From assembly GCA_029257335.1 (NCBI GenBank), contig JARIBV010000041.1, forward strand, positions 1-64,000: a stretch of DNA of 64,000 nt, read 5' to 3'. The position numbers and the translations under genes are program-made. Below, one piece after another: positions 34,901 to 41,038 of this stretch. This DNA comes from Faecousia sp. Its GTDB lineage: Bacteria; Bacillota; Clostridia; Oscillospirales; Oscillospiraceae. Every line of letters begins with the position of its first letter. Position 1 is the stretch's first letter. The notes under the pieces were generated by a model. It was given only the letters and a program-made list of their open reading frames with translations. It did no database searches and had not been told where the DNA came from.

Positions 34901-35005
34901 ATCGCCACCATTGACAAGGCCACCATCACGGGCGGCCTGGCAGACCTGCCTGCACCGCAGCAGAAGCGTTCCGATTCCGTTACAGTCGGCTGGTTCCCTG
35001 GCTGA
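28937..35005 (+). CDS. Giant subtilisin-like (S8) protease with inserted dockerin
   Basis: The 2022-residue protein has a signal peptide (1-28), an I9-like propeptide to about residue 165 and an S8 domain with Asp198 ('AVVDTGID'), His293 ('SHGSHVAG'), oxyanion Asn467 ('ASGNSG') and Ser728 ('GTSMATPHISG'). A dockerin with two calcium loops ('DFDGDGAVTEADAQALLDHV', 'DVSGNGVAGTYDVHLLLDMI') fills residues 315-372, between His and Asn. A PA domain follows near 585-660, as in lactocepin/C5a-peptidase proteases. The long C-terminal half includes Fn3-like segments and a Big_2 domain ('VQWSSDNESVATVDQQGNVT'). No LPXTG or SLH anchor is seen. It probably degrades proteins at the surface. Confidence 0.92.
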   Translation: MKHSYFKRLLALCMVLTMVLSAGPVLAAEDDSGVSFTQISGEGITADLMGVHTSVVEETKKAMYAQDQQVRVTIVLEQEPALSVMARQDAPASAYRRSLKNRQELLADTISRQVLDGQSLDVVWNLTLAENAISANVPYGKIDEIKALDGVRAVYLETRYEPMKAETSNIIAQETTGAARVKNQSGYTGAGTRIAVVDTGIDTDHQSMDDGAYVYALSRLAEQKGMQTQEYVDTLHLLDREELASVLDQLNISKRYEGLNAEDLYDCSKRPFQFNYVDNGFDVTHDNDTQGSHGSHVAGISTANTYIPAEPAFYDFDGDGAVTEADAQALLDHVLTGKEIRQAEHADVSGNGVAGTYDVHLLLDMIESGKFYADGAKTVYVTGVAPEAQLLTMKVFGAKGGAYSSDYMAAVEDAVVLGCETVNLSLGAPYAGFVGAHEEKPEDTDYVNGIMDGLKNSGIVMCVASGNSGNWADFDDAYGAMYTDEAGTAMTAEPGTFTNALSVASSDNVGKVLSHHTCFGTDFEASLLDTPNAAGTIWNDLDVQGQGTTYEVVFLGDPSRLFAGDSQTDERIYGGLESDFASCDYSGKVVMIARGNEVLFSKKHELAAQAGASAVILYNNVPGIYGASLEGSTAGIPCVTMSLEDAAAIFKLTKKNEDRAFATTVMVKDGTYVSGGDHEHPAMSDFSSWGTTGALTIKPEITAPGGSIYSINGVEPGGKGYELMSGTSMATPHISGLNALAMQYLKEQKVLDQAREVSGLENLSLRNLAQSLLMSTARPLMEKESGVEYSVRNQGSGLADIDNLVHSEAFILVDGQPDGKVKAELGDGKEGWSYSFTVYNLTDAPLRYELDPSMLTTGTKAAEPGINLSTSAMTRLDADLTYTGQGVEEHVVTVPADGAAKVTVEVKIPDATRQHMLALGYSNGFYVEGYLYLRPLSDQEGKLPCTHSIAMLGWYGNWTDPSMFDTGSFLETAYGTARRPSHMETPVKNVLTWCPKGDDQGRYYTGNIYGSYDQRGLVGDAHYYPERNAISSNPASKWQLYAMFPTMIRNAADVEVRITDANTGKVYHVDDYEHMDDMVLGSFYYPASGQWVDTTSDYGMGFNWDLTDPDTGKPVEEGTVFDFTFLAAPDYYVNPDGSTRWDDLGHGAKMSFRFTVDNTAPALTGSRPLTLSEDRKTLYYNAQDNNYIAAVALLDGSGKTAISFDYPDMAPKQKGQAVRGGLDLTEFYKYCGNKAVVVVCDYAGNETFYAVNLGGEGTPYGQFLAYQYDFEFQSKSWISFDEGVSRNETKLFGSEAEFVAAEYVNGYVFAQTDNGKLYAYRYEDMLNNTMELESTYITTLENIYQDFAFNYRDGKLYGMQIVMEGEHPSAEIFSITLADTDPENPAYEEQWATARGGINALGLAIDDAGTIYVVATADDGQTGKTGTACLWKSELQEDFDGTSYAPWQMVGDTGLAMNYLQAMTWDHNTESLYWSRFVPVNSYLTESTLEKVDPKTAQCTRVGELTIETACLMAPLTQETAQKEQHRNVPAFDRTIVGTPVLQTKVVTMNVGAVQSLGYDLRPWYTGHKEVQWSSDNESVATVDQQGNVTAHAVGSANITVTNRADQTKLDTAAVEVAALDLKLEGVFSTQTAGIGKAGDVKQYAYTMEQGAPRFTPGNQITASEEQNFGLDIAASCYGRGSMWACESGNLGMVYEVNPETGKVIDVLQPIDGDMLFGMTYSEKTDAFSAIMNYYLYVDLPFTHEAEKEIQESYDPELHEFMYHKFDLSSYLMASDQNFVTGETGNGSTTDVVLCGITTMPGGTYMENTYKDFLGNWDYGNEVHYTPDLTLALLDNVGRIWYIDEVTGMTKQTAEGNVTYVRNQGEDTISAGRNGVFAQEYTHEGKESTYSVFVIREIVETPLLDMYKTGVMPRYTYHFSDLEFAGTTNQGDPMFVMSLYDYWNEGRTNQLYLYIPGHETEETDPATGTPVATSDRLLDLGDTGLGNIIATIDKATITGGLADLPAPQQKRSDSVTVGWFPG

Positions 35006-35015
35006 CGCTCCTTAC

Positions 35016-35052
35016 AAACAGACTCCCTGCTTCGGCGGGGAGTCTGTTTTTT
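35016..35052 (+). terminator. Intrinsic terminator of the protease gene
   Basis: AAACAGACTCCC pairs perfectly with GGGAGTCTGTTT around TGCTTCGGCG and is followed by TTTTTT. Confidence 0.92.
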
Positions 35053-35063
35053 GAAGGTTGGGC

Positions 35064-35116
35064 TTGTGAAAAGCAGATAGATGTGGTATCATCTATTTAG
35101 TTGATGGTACATCTAT
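35064..35116 (+). promoter_or_regulatory. MarR-MFS promoter with two operators
   Basis: TTGTGA (35064-35069), 17 bases and TATCAT (35087-35092) form the promoter. AGATGTGGTATCATCT overlaps the -10 box and GATGGTACATC follows about 20 bases downstream. Both are dyads ending in CATCTATTT, a likely pair of MarR sites for autorepression. Confidence 0.7.
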
Positions 35117-35142
35117 TTTGTTGTTTGAAAAGGAGAATTGTG

Positions 35143-35622
35143 GTGGATCTTACGAAAAGGAAAATTACAAAAATCGCCAGAGAGGTGAGCAAGTTCACCG
35201 TCCGGACCCTGCGGGAGGACGGCATCGGTACCTCGGAATTTGATGTGCTCCATGTGATCCGGAAAAATCCGGGCATCACCCAGGCGGAGGTGAGCAAACG
35301 CCTGGGTCTGGACAAAGGAGCCGTGGCACGGCAGACCGCCAATCTGGAGGCAAAGGGGTATCTTCAGCGCAGTGAAAATCCGGCAGATGGGCGAAGCCGC
35401 CTGCTGTACGCCACTTCCAAAGCGGACGCACTGAAAAAATCAAAGGCCCATGTGGAAACCAACTTCTATGAATGGCTGATGGAGGGCCTTGCAGAGCCGG
35501 ACCGCCGGACCTTTGCGGCCCTGCTGGATACGCTGTACCAAAGGTGCAAGGCAGAGAGCAAGGCGGATTTTCCGGAAATGACACGAAGAATGGAAGAAGG
35601 GACAGCCCATGAAGAAGCATAA
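35143..35622 (+). CDS. MarR-family transcriptional regulator
   Basis: The 159-residue protein has the MarR winged helix: 'TSEFDVLHVIRKNPGITQAEVSKRLGLDKGAVARQTANLEAKGYL' and wing 'NPADGRSRLLYATSKA'. I use the second of two GTG codons (35143) because AGGAG lies seven bases before it; the tracked ATG at 35101 is inside the promoter. The MFS gene overlaps its end by 14 bases, so it is the repressor of a drug-exporter-type pair. Dyads over the promoter are its probable sites. The inducer is unknown. Confidence 0.9.
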   Translation: MDLTKRKITKIAREVSKFTVRTLREDGIGTSEFDVLHVIRKNPGITQAEVSKRLGLDKGAVARQTANLEAKGYLQRSENPADGRSRLLYATSKADALKKSKAHVETNFYEWLMEGLAEPDRRTFAALLDTLYQRCKAESKADFPEMTRRMEEGTAHEEA

Positions 35623-36856
35623 GAAGGGGATGTCCGGGGCCATGTCCTTCATTGTGCTCTTCGGCATTGTGAGCCTGTTCTCGGATATGACCCATGAGGG
35701 CGCTTCCAGCATCCGGGGGGCCTATCTGGCCTTGCTGGGAGCCTCCGCCGGAACCATCGGATTCATCTCGGGCCTTGGGGAGCTGATCGGCTATTCCATG
35801 CGGTATCTCTTCGGAAAACTGGCGGACAGCACCAAAAAATACTGGTCTCTCACCATTTTGGGGTATGTGCTGGATATTGCGGCGGTGCCCGCTCTGGCCC
35901 TGGTGGGAGGGGACCATGGCTGGGTTTGGGCCTGCGCCCTGCTGGTAGTGCAGCGCATGGGAAAGGCCATCAAAAAGCCTGCCAAGGATACCATTTTGTC
36001 CTTTGCTGCCTCCCAGGAGGGAATCGGAAAGAGCTTCGCAATTCAGGAGGTCCTGGACCAGATCGGTGCGTTTCTGGGGCCGGTGCTGCTGTATCTGGTG
36101 ATGCTGTTCAAGACGGAGGGCACCACCTTCCAAATATATTCCACATGCTTTGGGGTGCTGGCGATTCCCGGTGCCATTACCCTGGTGCTGCTGGTGGCGA
36201 CAAAGCGGAAATTTCCCAATCCCGAAACCTTTGAGCCGTCCCCAAAAGAGTATGTGCCGTTTAAAATGAAGAAGGAATTCATCTTTTATATTGGGGGAAT
36301 CAGTCTCTTTGCCTTCGGGTTTCTGGACTATTCTCTGGTGCTGATGCACATTTCCCGGACCTATGCTGACCTGGCCCGGGGTTTGGCAGAGACCACCTCT
36401 CTTGTAAACAGCGGTACATTGCCCCTGCTCTATGCCGGAGCCATGCTGGTGGATGCAGTTTCCGCCCTGTTTTTTGGCCTGCTCTATGACAAAAAGGGAG
36501 TGAAGGCCCTGGGTTGGGCCACCGTGCTTTCGGCTCCCTTTGTGGTGCTGGTCTTTGCGTCCCACAGCGCTGTCATGATGCTGCTGGGCGTTGCCCTTTG
36601 GGGCGTGGGCATGGGAGCGCAGGAGTCCATTTTGAAGGCCGCTGTCACCGCCATGGTCCCTAAAAACAGCCGTGCTACGGGATACGGCGTGTTTGAGTTT
36701 TTCTTTGGTCTGTTCTGGTTTTTGGGAAGCTGGCTGCTGGGGGTGTTGTATGACATCAGCATTCCAGCTATGATCCTGGTGTCTCTGGCGGCGCAATTAG
36801 GAGCCATTCCCCTGTATCTCCGCTCCGGCGCACAGCACAGTGTGGAAAAAGCGTAG
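35609..36856 (+). CDS. MFS transporter
   Basis: The 415-residue protein has about twelve spans, with a central charged loop ('TKRKFPNPETFEPSPKEYVPFKMKKEF') dividing two halves of six. The segment 'GLGELIGYSMRYLFGKLADS' is the loop 2-3 region, which in this family carries a G-x3-D/G-R-like motif. It overlaps the MarR gene and is therefore probably a substrate exporter repressed by it. The ribosome site GAAGGG is inside marR. Candidate substrates such as drugs or metabolites cannot be separated by sequence. A weak GCAAGAGGCTTCTTGC hairpin follows. Confidence 0.9.
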   Translation: MKKHKKGMSGAMSFIVLFGIVSLFSDMTHEGASSIRGAYLALLGASAGTIGFISGLGELIGYSMRYLFGKLADSTKKYWSLTILGYVLDIAAVPALALVGGDHGWVWACALLVVQRMGKAIKKPAKDTILSFAASQEGIGKSFAIQEVLDQIGAFLGPVLLYLVMLFKTEGTTFQIYSTCFGVLAIPGAITLVLLVATKRKFPNPETFEPSPKEYVPFKMKKEFIFYIGGISLFAFGFLDYSLVLMHISRTYADLARGLAETTSLVNSGTLPLLYAGAMLVDAVSALFFGLLYDKKGVKALGWATVLSAPFVVLVFASHSAVMMLLGVALWGVGMGAQESILKAAVTAMVPKNSRATGYGVFEFFFGLFWFLGSWLLGVLYDISIPAMILVSLAAQLGAIPLYLRSGAQHSVEKA

Positions 36857-36867
36857 CAAGAGGCTTC

Positions 36868-36896
36868 TTGCAAAATAAAGAGAAATCTGGTATACT
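36868..36896 (+). promoter_or_regulatory. Promoter of the second small lipoprotein gene
   Basis: TTGCAA (36868-36873), 17 bases and TATACT (36891-36896). A palindrome GTTAGTATAGACTAAC follows at the expected transcript start (about 36903-36918), a possible operator. Confidence 0.7.
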
Positions 36897-36963
36897 GTTT
36901 GCGTTAGTATAGACTAACAGCGCGAAAGGGGGAACTGGATGGAAAAGAAGACGCATATCCGGA

Positions 36964-37320
36964 ATGCTTGTGGCATTGGGGATCCTGCTGTCCGTGACAG
37001 GCTGTGCAAAGAACCCTGCAAAGGGCGTGGAGGACCCATACAGTACCATGCCCCAGATGAATGTGACGGAACTCACCGCCTATACCGATGAACTTCTAAA
37101 GGAAATGTTGTCCCAAAGAGGGATTTCACAATATGAGATCCAAAAGACTTCTCAGGGCTTTCTCATGGAGGAGCCTGTGACCTATATTGTGAGTTATCGC
37201 TATCGGCACAGTGGTGGGCAGGAGCGGTATGGCTACAAATTAAACCAAACGGAAGATGGTTTTTTGGTGCTGGAGGAAGGCCCCGAAGTGGGAAAATCTC
37301 TGGGAGGCAGCGACGAATAA
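36964..37320 (+). CDS. Small lipoprotein, paralogue of the 8.3-kb gene, with damaged start
   Basis: The frame from ATG 36964 encodes a 118-residue lipoprotein with 'ILLSVTGC' lipobox and the same body as the 8310 gene ('YEIQKTSQGFLMEEPVTYIV', 'YGYKLNQTEDGFLVLEEG'). This ATG has no ribosome site and its signal peptide lacks basic residues. A good site (AAAGGGGG) lies instead before ATG 36939, which reads 'MEKKTHIR' in another frame. Removing one base joins the two into a perfect signal peptide. The gene is therefore probably frameshifted, whether by mutation or sequencing error. It has its own promoter and terminator. Its function is unknown. Confidence 0.7.
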   Translation: MLVALGILLSVTGCAKNPAKGVEDPYSTMPQMNVTELTAYTDELLKEMLSQRGISQYEIQKTSQGFLMEEPVTYIVSYRYRHSGGQERYGYKLNQTEDGFLVLEEGPEVGKSLGGSDE

Positions 37321-37358
37321 AAAATGGAGCACATGGAAATTCCGTGTGCTCCATTTTT
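37320..37358 (+). terminator. Intrinsic terminator
   Basis: AAAAATGGAGCACA pairs perfectly with TGTGCTCCATTTTT around TGGAAATTCCG, directly after the stop codon. Confidence 0.9.
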
Positions 37359-37605
37359 CAGCGTCAGCGGAGAACTTCCGTAAACGGGAATGGGTTTTCC
37401 TGGAAAAACAGGATGGTTCCGGTGAACTTTGGAACAAGCTGTACCGGTGGGCTAAATATTGTCTGTGGAATTTCTTTTCGGATGGGCTCAAAACGCCTTG
37501 CCAGCATTTTTTCTCTGTGATATAATAGGGACAAATAAAATGATTTTCGCCGCATTGCTGGAAAATGCGGGCTTTTTTGTCGGTTCTATGTTTGGGAGGA
37601 ACGGA

Positions 37606-38544
37606 ATGAATACCAAGGATCTTTCTCTTTCGCAGTTGGAAGTACATAAACTATTGGCGTCGGGAAACGCAGATGCGGCCCTTTTGCACCTGTTTCTGCG
37701 CTGTGGCAATGAGCCGGGGGAGGCGGAAACCGCTCTGGGCTTCAGCGGGGCCAGAATGTCCTGTGCCAGTGCCACATTGCGCCAGATGGGCCTGTGGCCT
37801 GAGGAGAACAAGATGCTGCGGCTGGACCAGCCCCCCCAGTATACGGAGCAGGATGTGACCCGTGCCATGAGCGCCAGCGATGAATTCCGAATGCTGGTGG
37901 GAGAGGTCCAGCGGGTCCTGGGCCGGATCCTCACCACAGAGGAACTGAAGCTGCTGCTGTCCTTCCGAAACTATTTGGATCTGCCGGTGGAAGTGGTGAG
38001 TATGCTGGTGTGCTATTGCAAGGACCGGATGCGCCGCCGTGGCTCCAACCGGAATCCTTCTCTCAGAACCATTGAGAAGGAGGCCTACGCCTGGGCGGAG
38101 CGGGGCATCAATACCATTGACGAGGCAGTGGCCTTTATGCAGGCAGAAAATGCCCGTTACAGCCGCATGGAGCGGCTTCAGCGGCTGCTCCAGATCAAGG
38201 GCCGGAGCCTTACGCCTGCGGAAGAACGCTACGCCCGGAGCTGGCTGGATATGGACTTTGACGCAGAGGCCCTGGAACTGGCCTATGAAAAGACCTGTCT
38301 CAATACAGGAGGGCTTAAATGGCCCTATATGAACAAGATTTTGCTCAGCTGGCACCAGCAGGGGCTCCATACGGGGGCCGAAATCAAGGCCGGGGACAAA
38401 AAGCCCGCCGCGGCCGGCGGTGCTGCCCGCAGCGCCGTGGCCCAGACGCAGCAGGTGCAGGCAGGCTCCGCCGGGCTGGGTGAATTTGAGCGTGACGCCA
38501 TTGCCCGGATGCTCCGGGAATATCAGCAGCAACAGGAGGGATAA
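37606..38544 (+). CDS. DnaD-domain replication initiation protein
   Basis: The start is ATG 37606 ('MNTKDLSLSQLEVHKLLASG') with GGGAGG six bases upstream; the tracked ORF extends 49 codons without support. The 312-residue protein has a winged-helix-like N-terminal part, two DnaD_2-type helical regions ('RILTTEELKLLLSFRNYLDLPVEVVSMLVCYC', 'EERYARSWLDMDFDAEALELAYE') with the 'YxxxIxxxW'-like 'YMNKILLSWHQQG' tail, and an Ala/Gln-rich end. DnaD proteins remodel DNA at oriC and at restart sites and help to load the helicase. The helicase-loader gene follows after three bases, as is usual in Firmicutes. Confidence 0.9.
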   Translation: MNTKDLSLSQLEVHKLLASGNADAALLHLFLRCGNEPGEAETALGFSGARMSCASATLRQMGLWPEENKMLRLDQPPQYTEQDVTRAMSASDEFRMLVGEVQRVLGRILTTEELKLLLSFRNYLDLPVEVVSMLVCYCKDRMRRRGSNRNPSLRTIEKEAYAWAERGINTIDEAVAFMQAENARYSRMERLQRLLQIKGRSLTPAEERYARSWLDMDFDAEALELAYEKTCLNTGGLKWPYMNKILLSWHQQGLHTGAEIKAGDKKPAAAGGAARSAVAQTQQVQAGSAGLGEFERDAIARMLREYQQQQEG

Positions 38545-38547
38545 ACC

Positions 38548-39531
38548 ATGGCATATACGGCAGAGGTTCTGGCCAGAGCCAGAACCAGATTGGCCCAGGC
38601 CAAAGAGCAGCGGGAAATGGAAAACAGCCGGGCCTTGCAGCAGGCCTACCGACAGGTTCCCAGAATTCAGCAGATTGACAAGGCCCTGAAGCTGTCCATG
38701 GTCCGGGCGGCCCAGACTGTTTTTGAGCGGGGGGCAGACGCCAAGGAGACCTTTGACCGTGTGCGGCAGGAAAACCAGATCCTTCAGGACGAGCGCAGGC
38801 GCCTGGTGGAAGAGAACTTCGAGCCGGGATTTCTGGACGATGCGCCCATCTGCTCCATCTGCGGCGGAAGCGGCTATATGGGAGCACAGATGTGCCGATG
38901 CTTGCAGGAGCTGTGCCGCCAGGAGCAGCAGAAGGAGCTGACGGTGCTTTCCGGCTCCGGTCTGGAGCGGTTCGACGCCTTTGATCTGGGCTATTACAAC
39001 GATGCCCCGGACCCCACCCTGGGGGCTTCCCCCAGAGCCATTATGGGGCTGACGCTGGAGACCTGCAAGCGCTACGCCCAGAGCTTTTCCCCCAAATCCG
39101 GGAACCTGCTGCTCAACGGCAACCCGGGGCTGGGAAAAACCTTCCTGTCTGCCTGCATCGCCAAGGTGGTGGCAGACAACGGCTACAGCGTGGTATATGA
39201 GTCCGCAGTTCATCTCTTTGCCTGCCTGGAGGAAGCAAAGTTCACGGGCAGGGAAGAGGCCAAGCATCAGGCGGAGAAGTACACGGTGTGTGACCTTCTG
39301 ATTATTGACGACCTGGGAGCGGAGATGCTGACGCCCTTTGTGCAGTCAGCCCTGTATACGGTGCTCAACGACCGCCTGCTGGCGGGTGCCCCCACGGTGG
39401 TTTCCTCCAATCTCCGGGCGGCGGACTTCAGCACCCGCTACGGCCCCGCCATCGCCTCCCGGCTTCTGGGCGGCTATCGTCTGGTGACCTTTGTGGGACA
39501 GGATGTGCGGCTGCAAAAGGCGAGACGCTGA
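38548..39531 (+). CDS. DnaC/DnaI-type helicase loader ATPase
   Basis: The 327-residue AAA+ protein has a coiled N-terminal half with a zinc-binding cluster 'CSICGGSGYMGAQMCRCLQ' near residue 110, then the ATPase domain: Walker A 'NGNPGLGKTFLSACIAK' near 190, Walker B 'LLIIDDLGAEM', and sensor/arginine-finger region 'SSNLRAADFSTRYGPAIASRLLGG'. It should load the replicative helicase together with the DnaD protein encoded three bases upstream. The zinc cluster is that of DnaI-like loaders. A strong terminator follows. Confidence 0.92.
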   Translation: MAYTAEVLARARTRLAQAKEQREMENSRALQQAYRQVPRIQQIDKALKLSMVRAAQTVFERGADAKETFDRVRQENQILQDERRRLVEENFEPGFLDDAPICSICGGSGYMGAQMCRCLQELCRQEQQKELTVLSGSGLERFDAFDLGYYNDAPDPTLGASPRAIMGLTLETCKRYAQSFSPKSGNLLLNGNPGLGKTFLSACIAKVVADNGYSVVYESAVHLFACLEEAKFTGREEAKHQAEKYTVCDLLIIDDLGAEMLTPFVQSALYTVLNDRLLAGAPTVVSSNLRAADFSTRYGPAIASRLLGGYRLVTFVGQDVRLQKARR

Positions 39532-39560
39532 CAAGCTGCCGCAGCATGGTTTTGTGGATA

Positions 39561-39604
39561 AAAACAGCCGGGATCAGGCAAACACCTGACCCCGGCTGTT
39601 TTTT
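39561..39604 (+). terminator. Intrinsic terminator of the dnaD-dnaC pair
   Basis: AAAACAGCCGGGATCAGG pairs with CCTGACCCCGGCTGTTTT around a short loop and ends in six T. Confidence 0.9.
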
Positions 39605-39635
39605 GCAGGCCAACCCAGGACCCCGTGGGATGTAC

Positions 39636-39817
39636 AAAAAAACCGAAGAAAAACGCCCCGGACACCGGGGCGTTTCTCTTCAGGTTAAAACGAATAAAAG
39701 AGAGAGGTAGGAAGTAGTCCAAACTGGAAGGACCAATGAGAAATGCGGATACAAGGGATCCGGCTCACGGCTTCCGTATCACCTTGTGACTATATCATAT
39801 CTTCTACTCATTAACAA
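39636..39817 (-). ncRNA. Candidate small RNA with promoter and terminator
   Basis: This fills the gap between the loader gene and the Sfp-type gene. On the minus strand TTGTTA (39812-39817), 17 bases and TATAGT (39789-39794) form a promoter. About 110 bases later AAACGCCCCGG/CCGGGGCGTTT (39651-39675) is followed by a T-rich tract. The transcript of about 145 bases holds no open frame with a ribosome site, and its first 40 bases can pair GATAC with GTATC. It may be a small RNA; this needs RNA evidence. Confidence 0.35.
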
Positions 39818-39848
39818 AATGTGAATAAAAATAAAACTTAAAATGTCG

Positions 39849-40394
39849 TTATTGTGAATTTATAGACACAAATTGTAACTTTACAGGAAGAGAAGTACAG
39901 GTTGAAACGACATGCTGTTTCGTAACAAAACGACAAAAAATCAACCCGCTGTTTTCCAGTACTGCCCCCCGGTGTGTAAGAGAAAAAGAGAGTGATTGCA
40001 GATCCTTCCTCAATCCCTCCCCGGTGAACTTCACATAGGCCTCTTTCAGGGTCCAAAAGGCGGGAAAGCACTGAGGCTGGGCCTCATAGACGGAATATTC
40101 CTTCTGGCTGAGCACCCGCCTGGCGGTGTTTTCTCTTACGCTGCGGCTGACCGCCTCTGCATCGATGCCGATGGGGCAGGGGCTGAGGGCGCAGAAGGCC
40201 ATGGTTTTGGTGTGGGTGATGGAGCAGTGCCATGGCCCCGAGGTAAAATAAGGCTTTCCCCCGGGCTCCTTGCGCAGGGCCGGGGCGGGAGTGCCTTCTA
40301 TTTTTTCATACAGCCGGTTCAGCAGGCTGTGGGCGGTCTTGCTTGCGGAGCTGCTCGTCACCGGAGCGGCCGCCAGATACACAATATGTTCCAT
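39849..40394 (-). CDS. 4'-phosphopantetheinyl transferase (Sfp type)
   Basis: The 181-residue protein has the Sfp/AcpT core: 'KPYFTSGPWHCSITHTKTM' (substrate histidine region), 'PIGIDAEAV' (metal-binding Asp-x-Glu) and 'FWTLKEAYVKFTGEGL' (WxxKEAxxK). It moves the phosphopantetheine arm of CoA to a carrier protein, making the holo form. It is shorter than Sfp (about 225), as in minimal AcpT-like enzymes. No peptide or polyketide synthetase is in the window. The ATG comes directly after a terminator hairpin, with no visible ribosome site, so expression may be low. Confidence 0.85.
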   Translation of the reverse strand: MEHIVYLAAAPVTSSSASKTAHSLLNRLYEKIEGTPAPALRKEPGGKPYFTSGPWHCSITHTKTMAFCALSPCPIGIDAEAVSRSVRENTARRVLSQKEYSVYEAQPQCFPAFWTLKEAYVKFTGEGLRKDLQSLSFSLTHRGAVLENSGLIFCRFVTKQHVVSTCTSLPVKLQFVSINSQ

Positions 40395-40395
40395 C

Positions 40396-40432
40396 GCAAT
40401 AGAAAAGGTGCGCTGCCAAAGCAGCGCACCTT
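40396..40432 (-). terminator. Intrinsic terminator of the zinc-ribbon gene
   Basis: AAGGTGCGCTGC pairs perfectly with GCAGCGCACCTT around CAAA. On the minus strand TTTTCTATT follows and then, after only three more bases, the ATG of the Sfp-type gene. Confidence 0.85.
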
Positions 40433-40448
40433 AGAAATCCGAAGTGGA

Positions 40449-40730
40449 TTAGCCGTTGTTTGCACGCATCTGAGCGAAGCACTCGCTGCAGAACACGGGA
40501 CGGTCGGACTTGGGCTCGAAGGGAACCTTTGCCTCACCACCGCAACGGGCGCAGGTAGCAGTGAAGAACTCACGGGGGCCACGGGCAGCGTTCTTGCGAG
40601 CATCGCGGCAAGCCTTGCAGCGCTGGGGCTCATTCTGGAAGCCACGCTCTGCGTAGAACTCCTGCTCACCGGCAGTGAAGGTGAACTCCTTGCCACACTC
40701 TTTGCAAACTAAAGTCTTATCTTCGTACAT
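40449..40730 (-). CDS. Zinc-ribbon protein with two to three CxxC pairs
   Basis: The 93-residue protein has an N-terminal zinc ribbon of the zf-trcl type ('LVCKECGKEFTFTAGEQEFYAERGFQNEPQRCKACRDARK', with Cys pairs about 30 apart) and a second ribbon 'ATCARCGGEAKVPFEPKSDRPVFCSECFAQMR'. Eight cysteines would hold two zinc ions. Such small ribbons are common in Firmicutes and probably bind RNA or protein, but their role is unknown. It is monocistronic, with GAGAGG before ATG, a long leader of about 200 bases and a strong promoter. High expression is likely. Confidence 0.85.
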   Translation of the reverse strand: MYEDKTLVCKECGKEFTFTAGEQEFYAERGFQNEPQRCKACRDARKNAARGPREFFTATCARCGGEAKVPFEPKSDRPVFCSECFAQMRANNG

Positions 40731-40973
40731 TGATAATTACCTCTCTTTGGTTAATTGTTGCCCCGTAAAGCGCCCATCAAGTAAATGCTGGTCTGACATC
40801 CAGGGTGTGTATTGCGAACGGCAATGCCGTTTACGCCAGTATGGCATCTCTTGAAAGGGAGCAACGGACGCAGGCCAAGGGAGGCACAGGGTATTGCGCT
40901 ACTCAAGAGAGCAGGCATCCTGGTAAGGACACCATCTGATTGCATATTATAACAGAAAAAGTGAATTTGTCAA
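40731..40973 (-). promoter_or_regulatory. Strong promoter and long structured leader of the zinc-ribbon gene
   Basis: On the minus strand TTGACA (40968-40973), 16 bases and TATAAT (40946-40951) start a leader of about 205 bases. It contains CTCTTGA pairing with TCAAGAG, a GCG-enclosed AACGGCA/TGCCGTT hairpin, and CCAGG pairing with CCTGG. A 64-codon frame covers part of it but has no ribosome site. It may be a riboswitch-like leader or a separate RNA; no known class was recognised. Confidence 0.5.
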
Positions 40974-41038
40974 TAGTGAATAATGAAAAAATACCAGTGA
41001 ATTTTGGTTTTGTTCAAAGTCACAAAATGCCGCAGGCC

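Noticed and set aside
40751-40945. 64-codon frame in the leader of the zinc-ribbon gene
   Set aside because: Its ATG comes immediately after the -10 box with no ribosome site, and the region shows RNA-like pairing instead.
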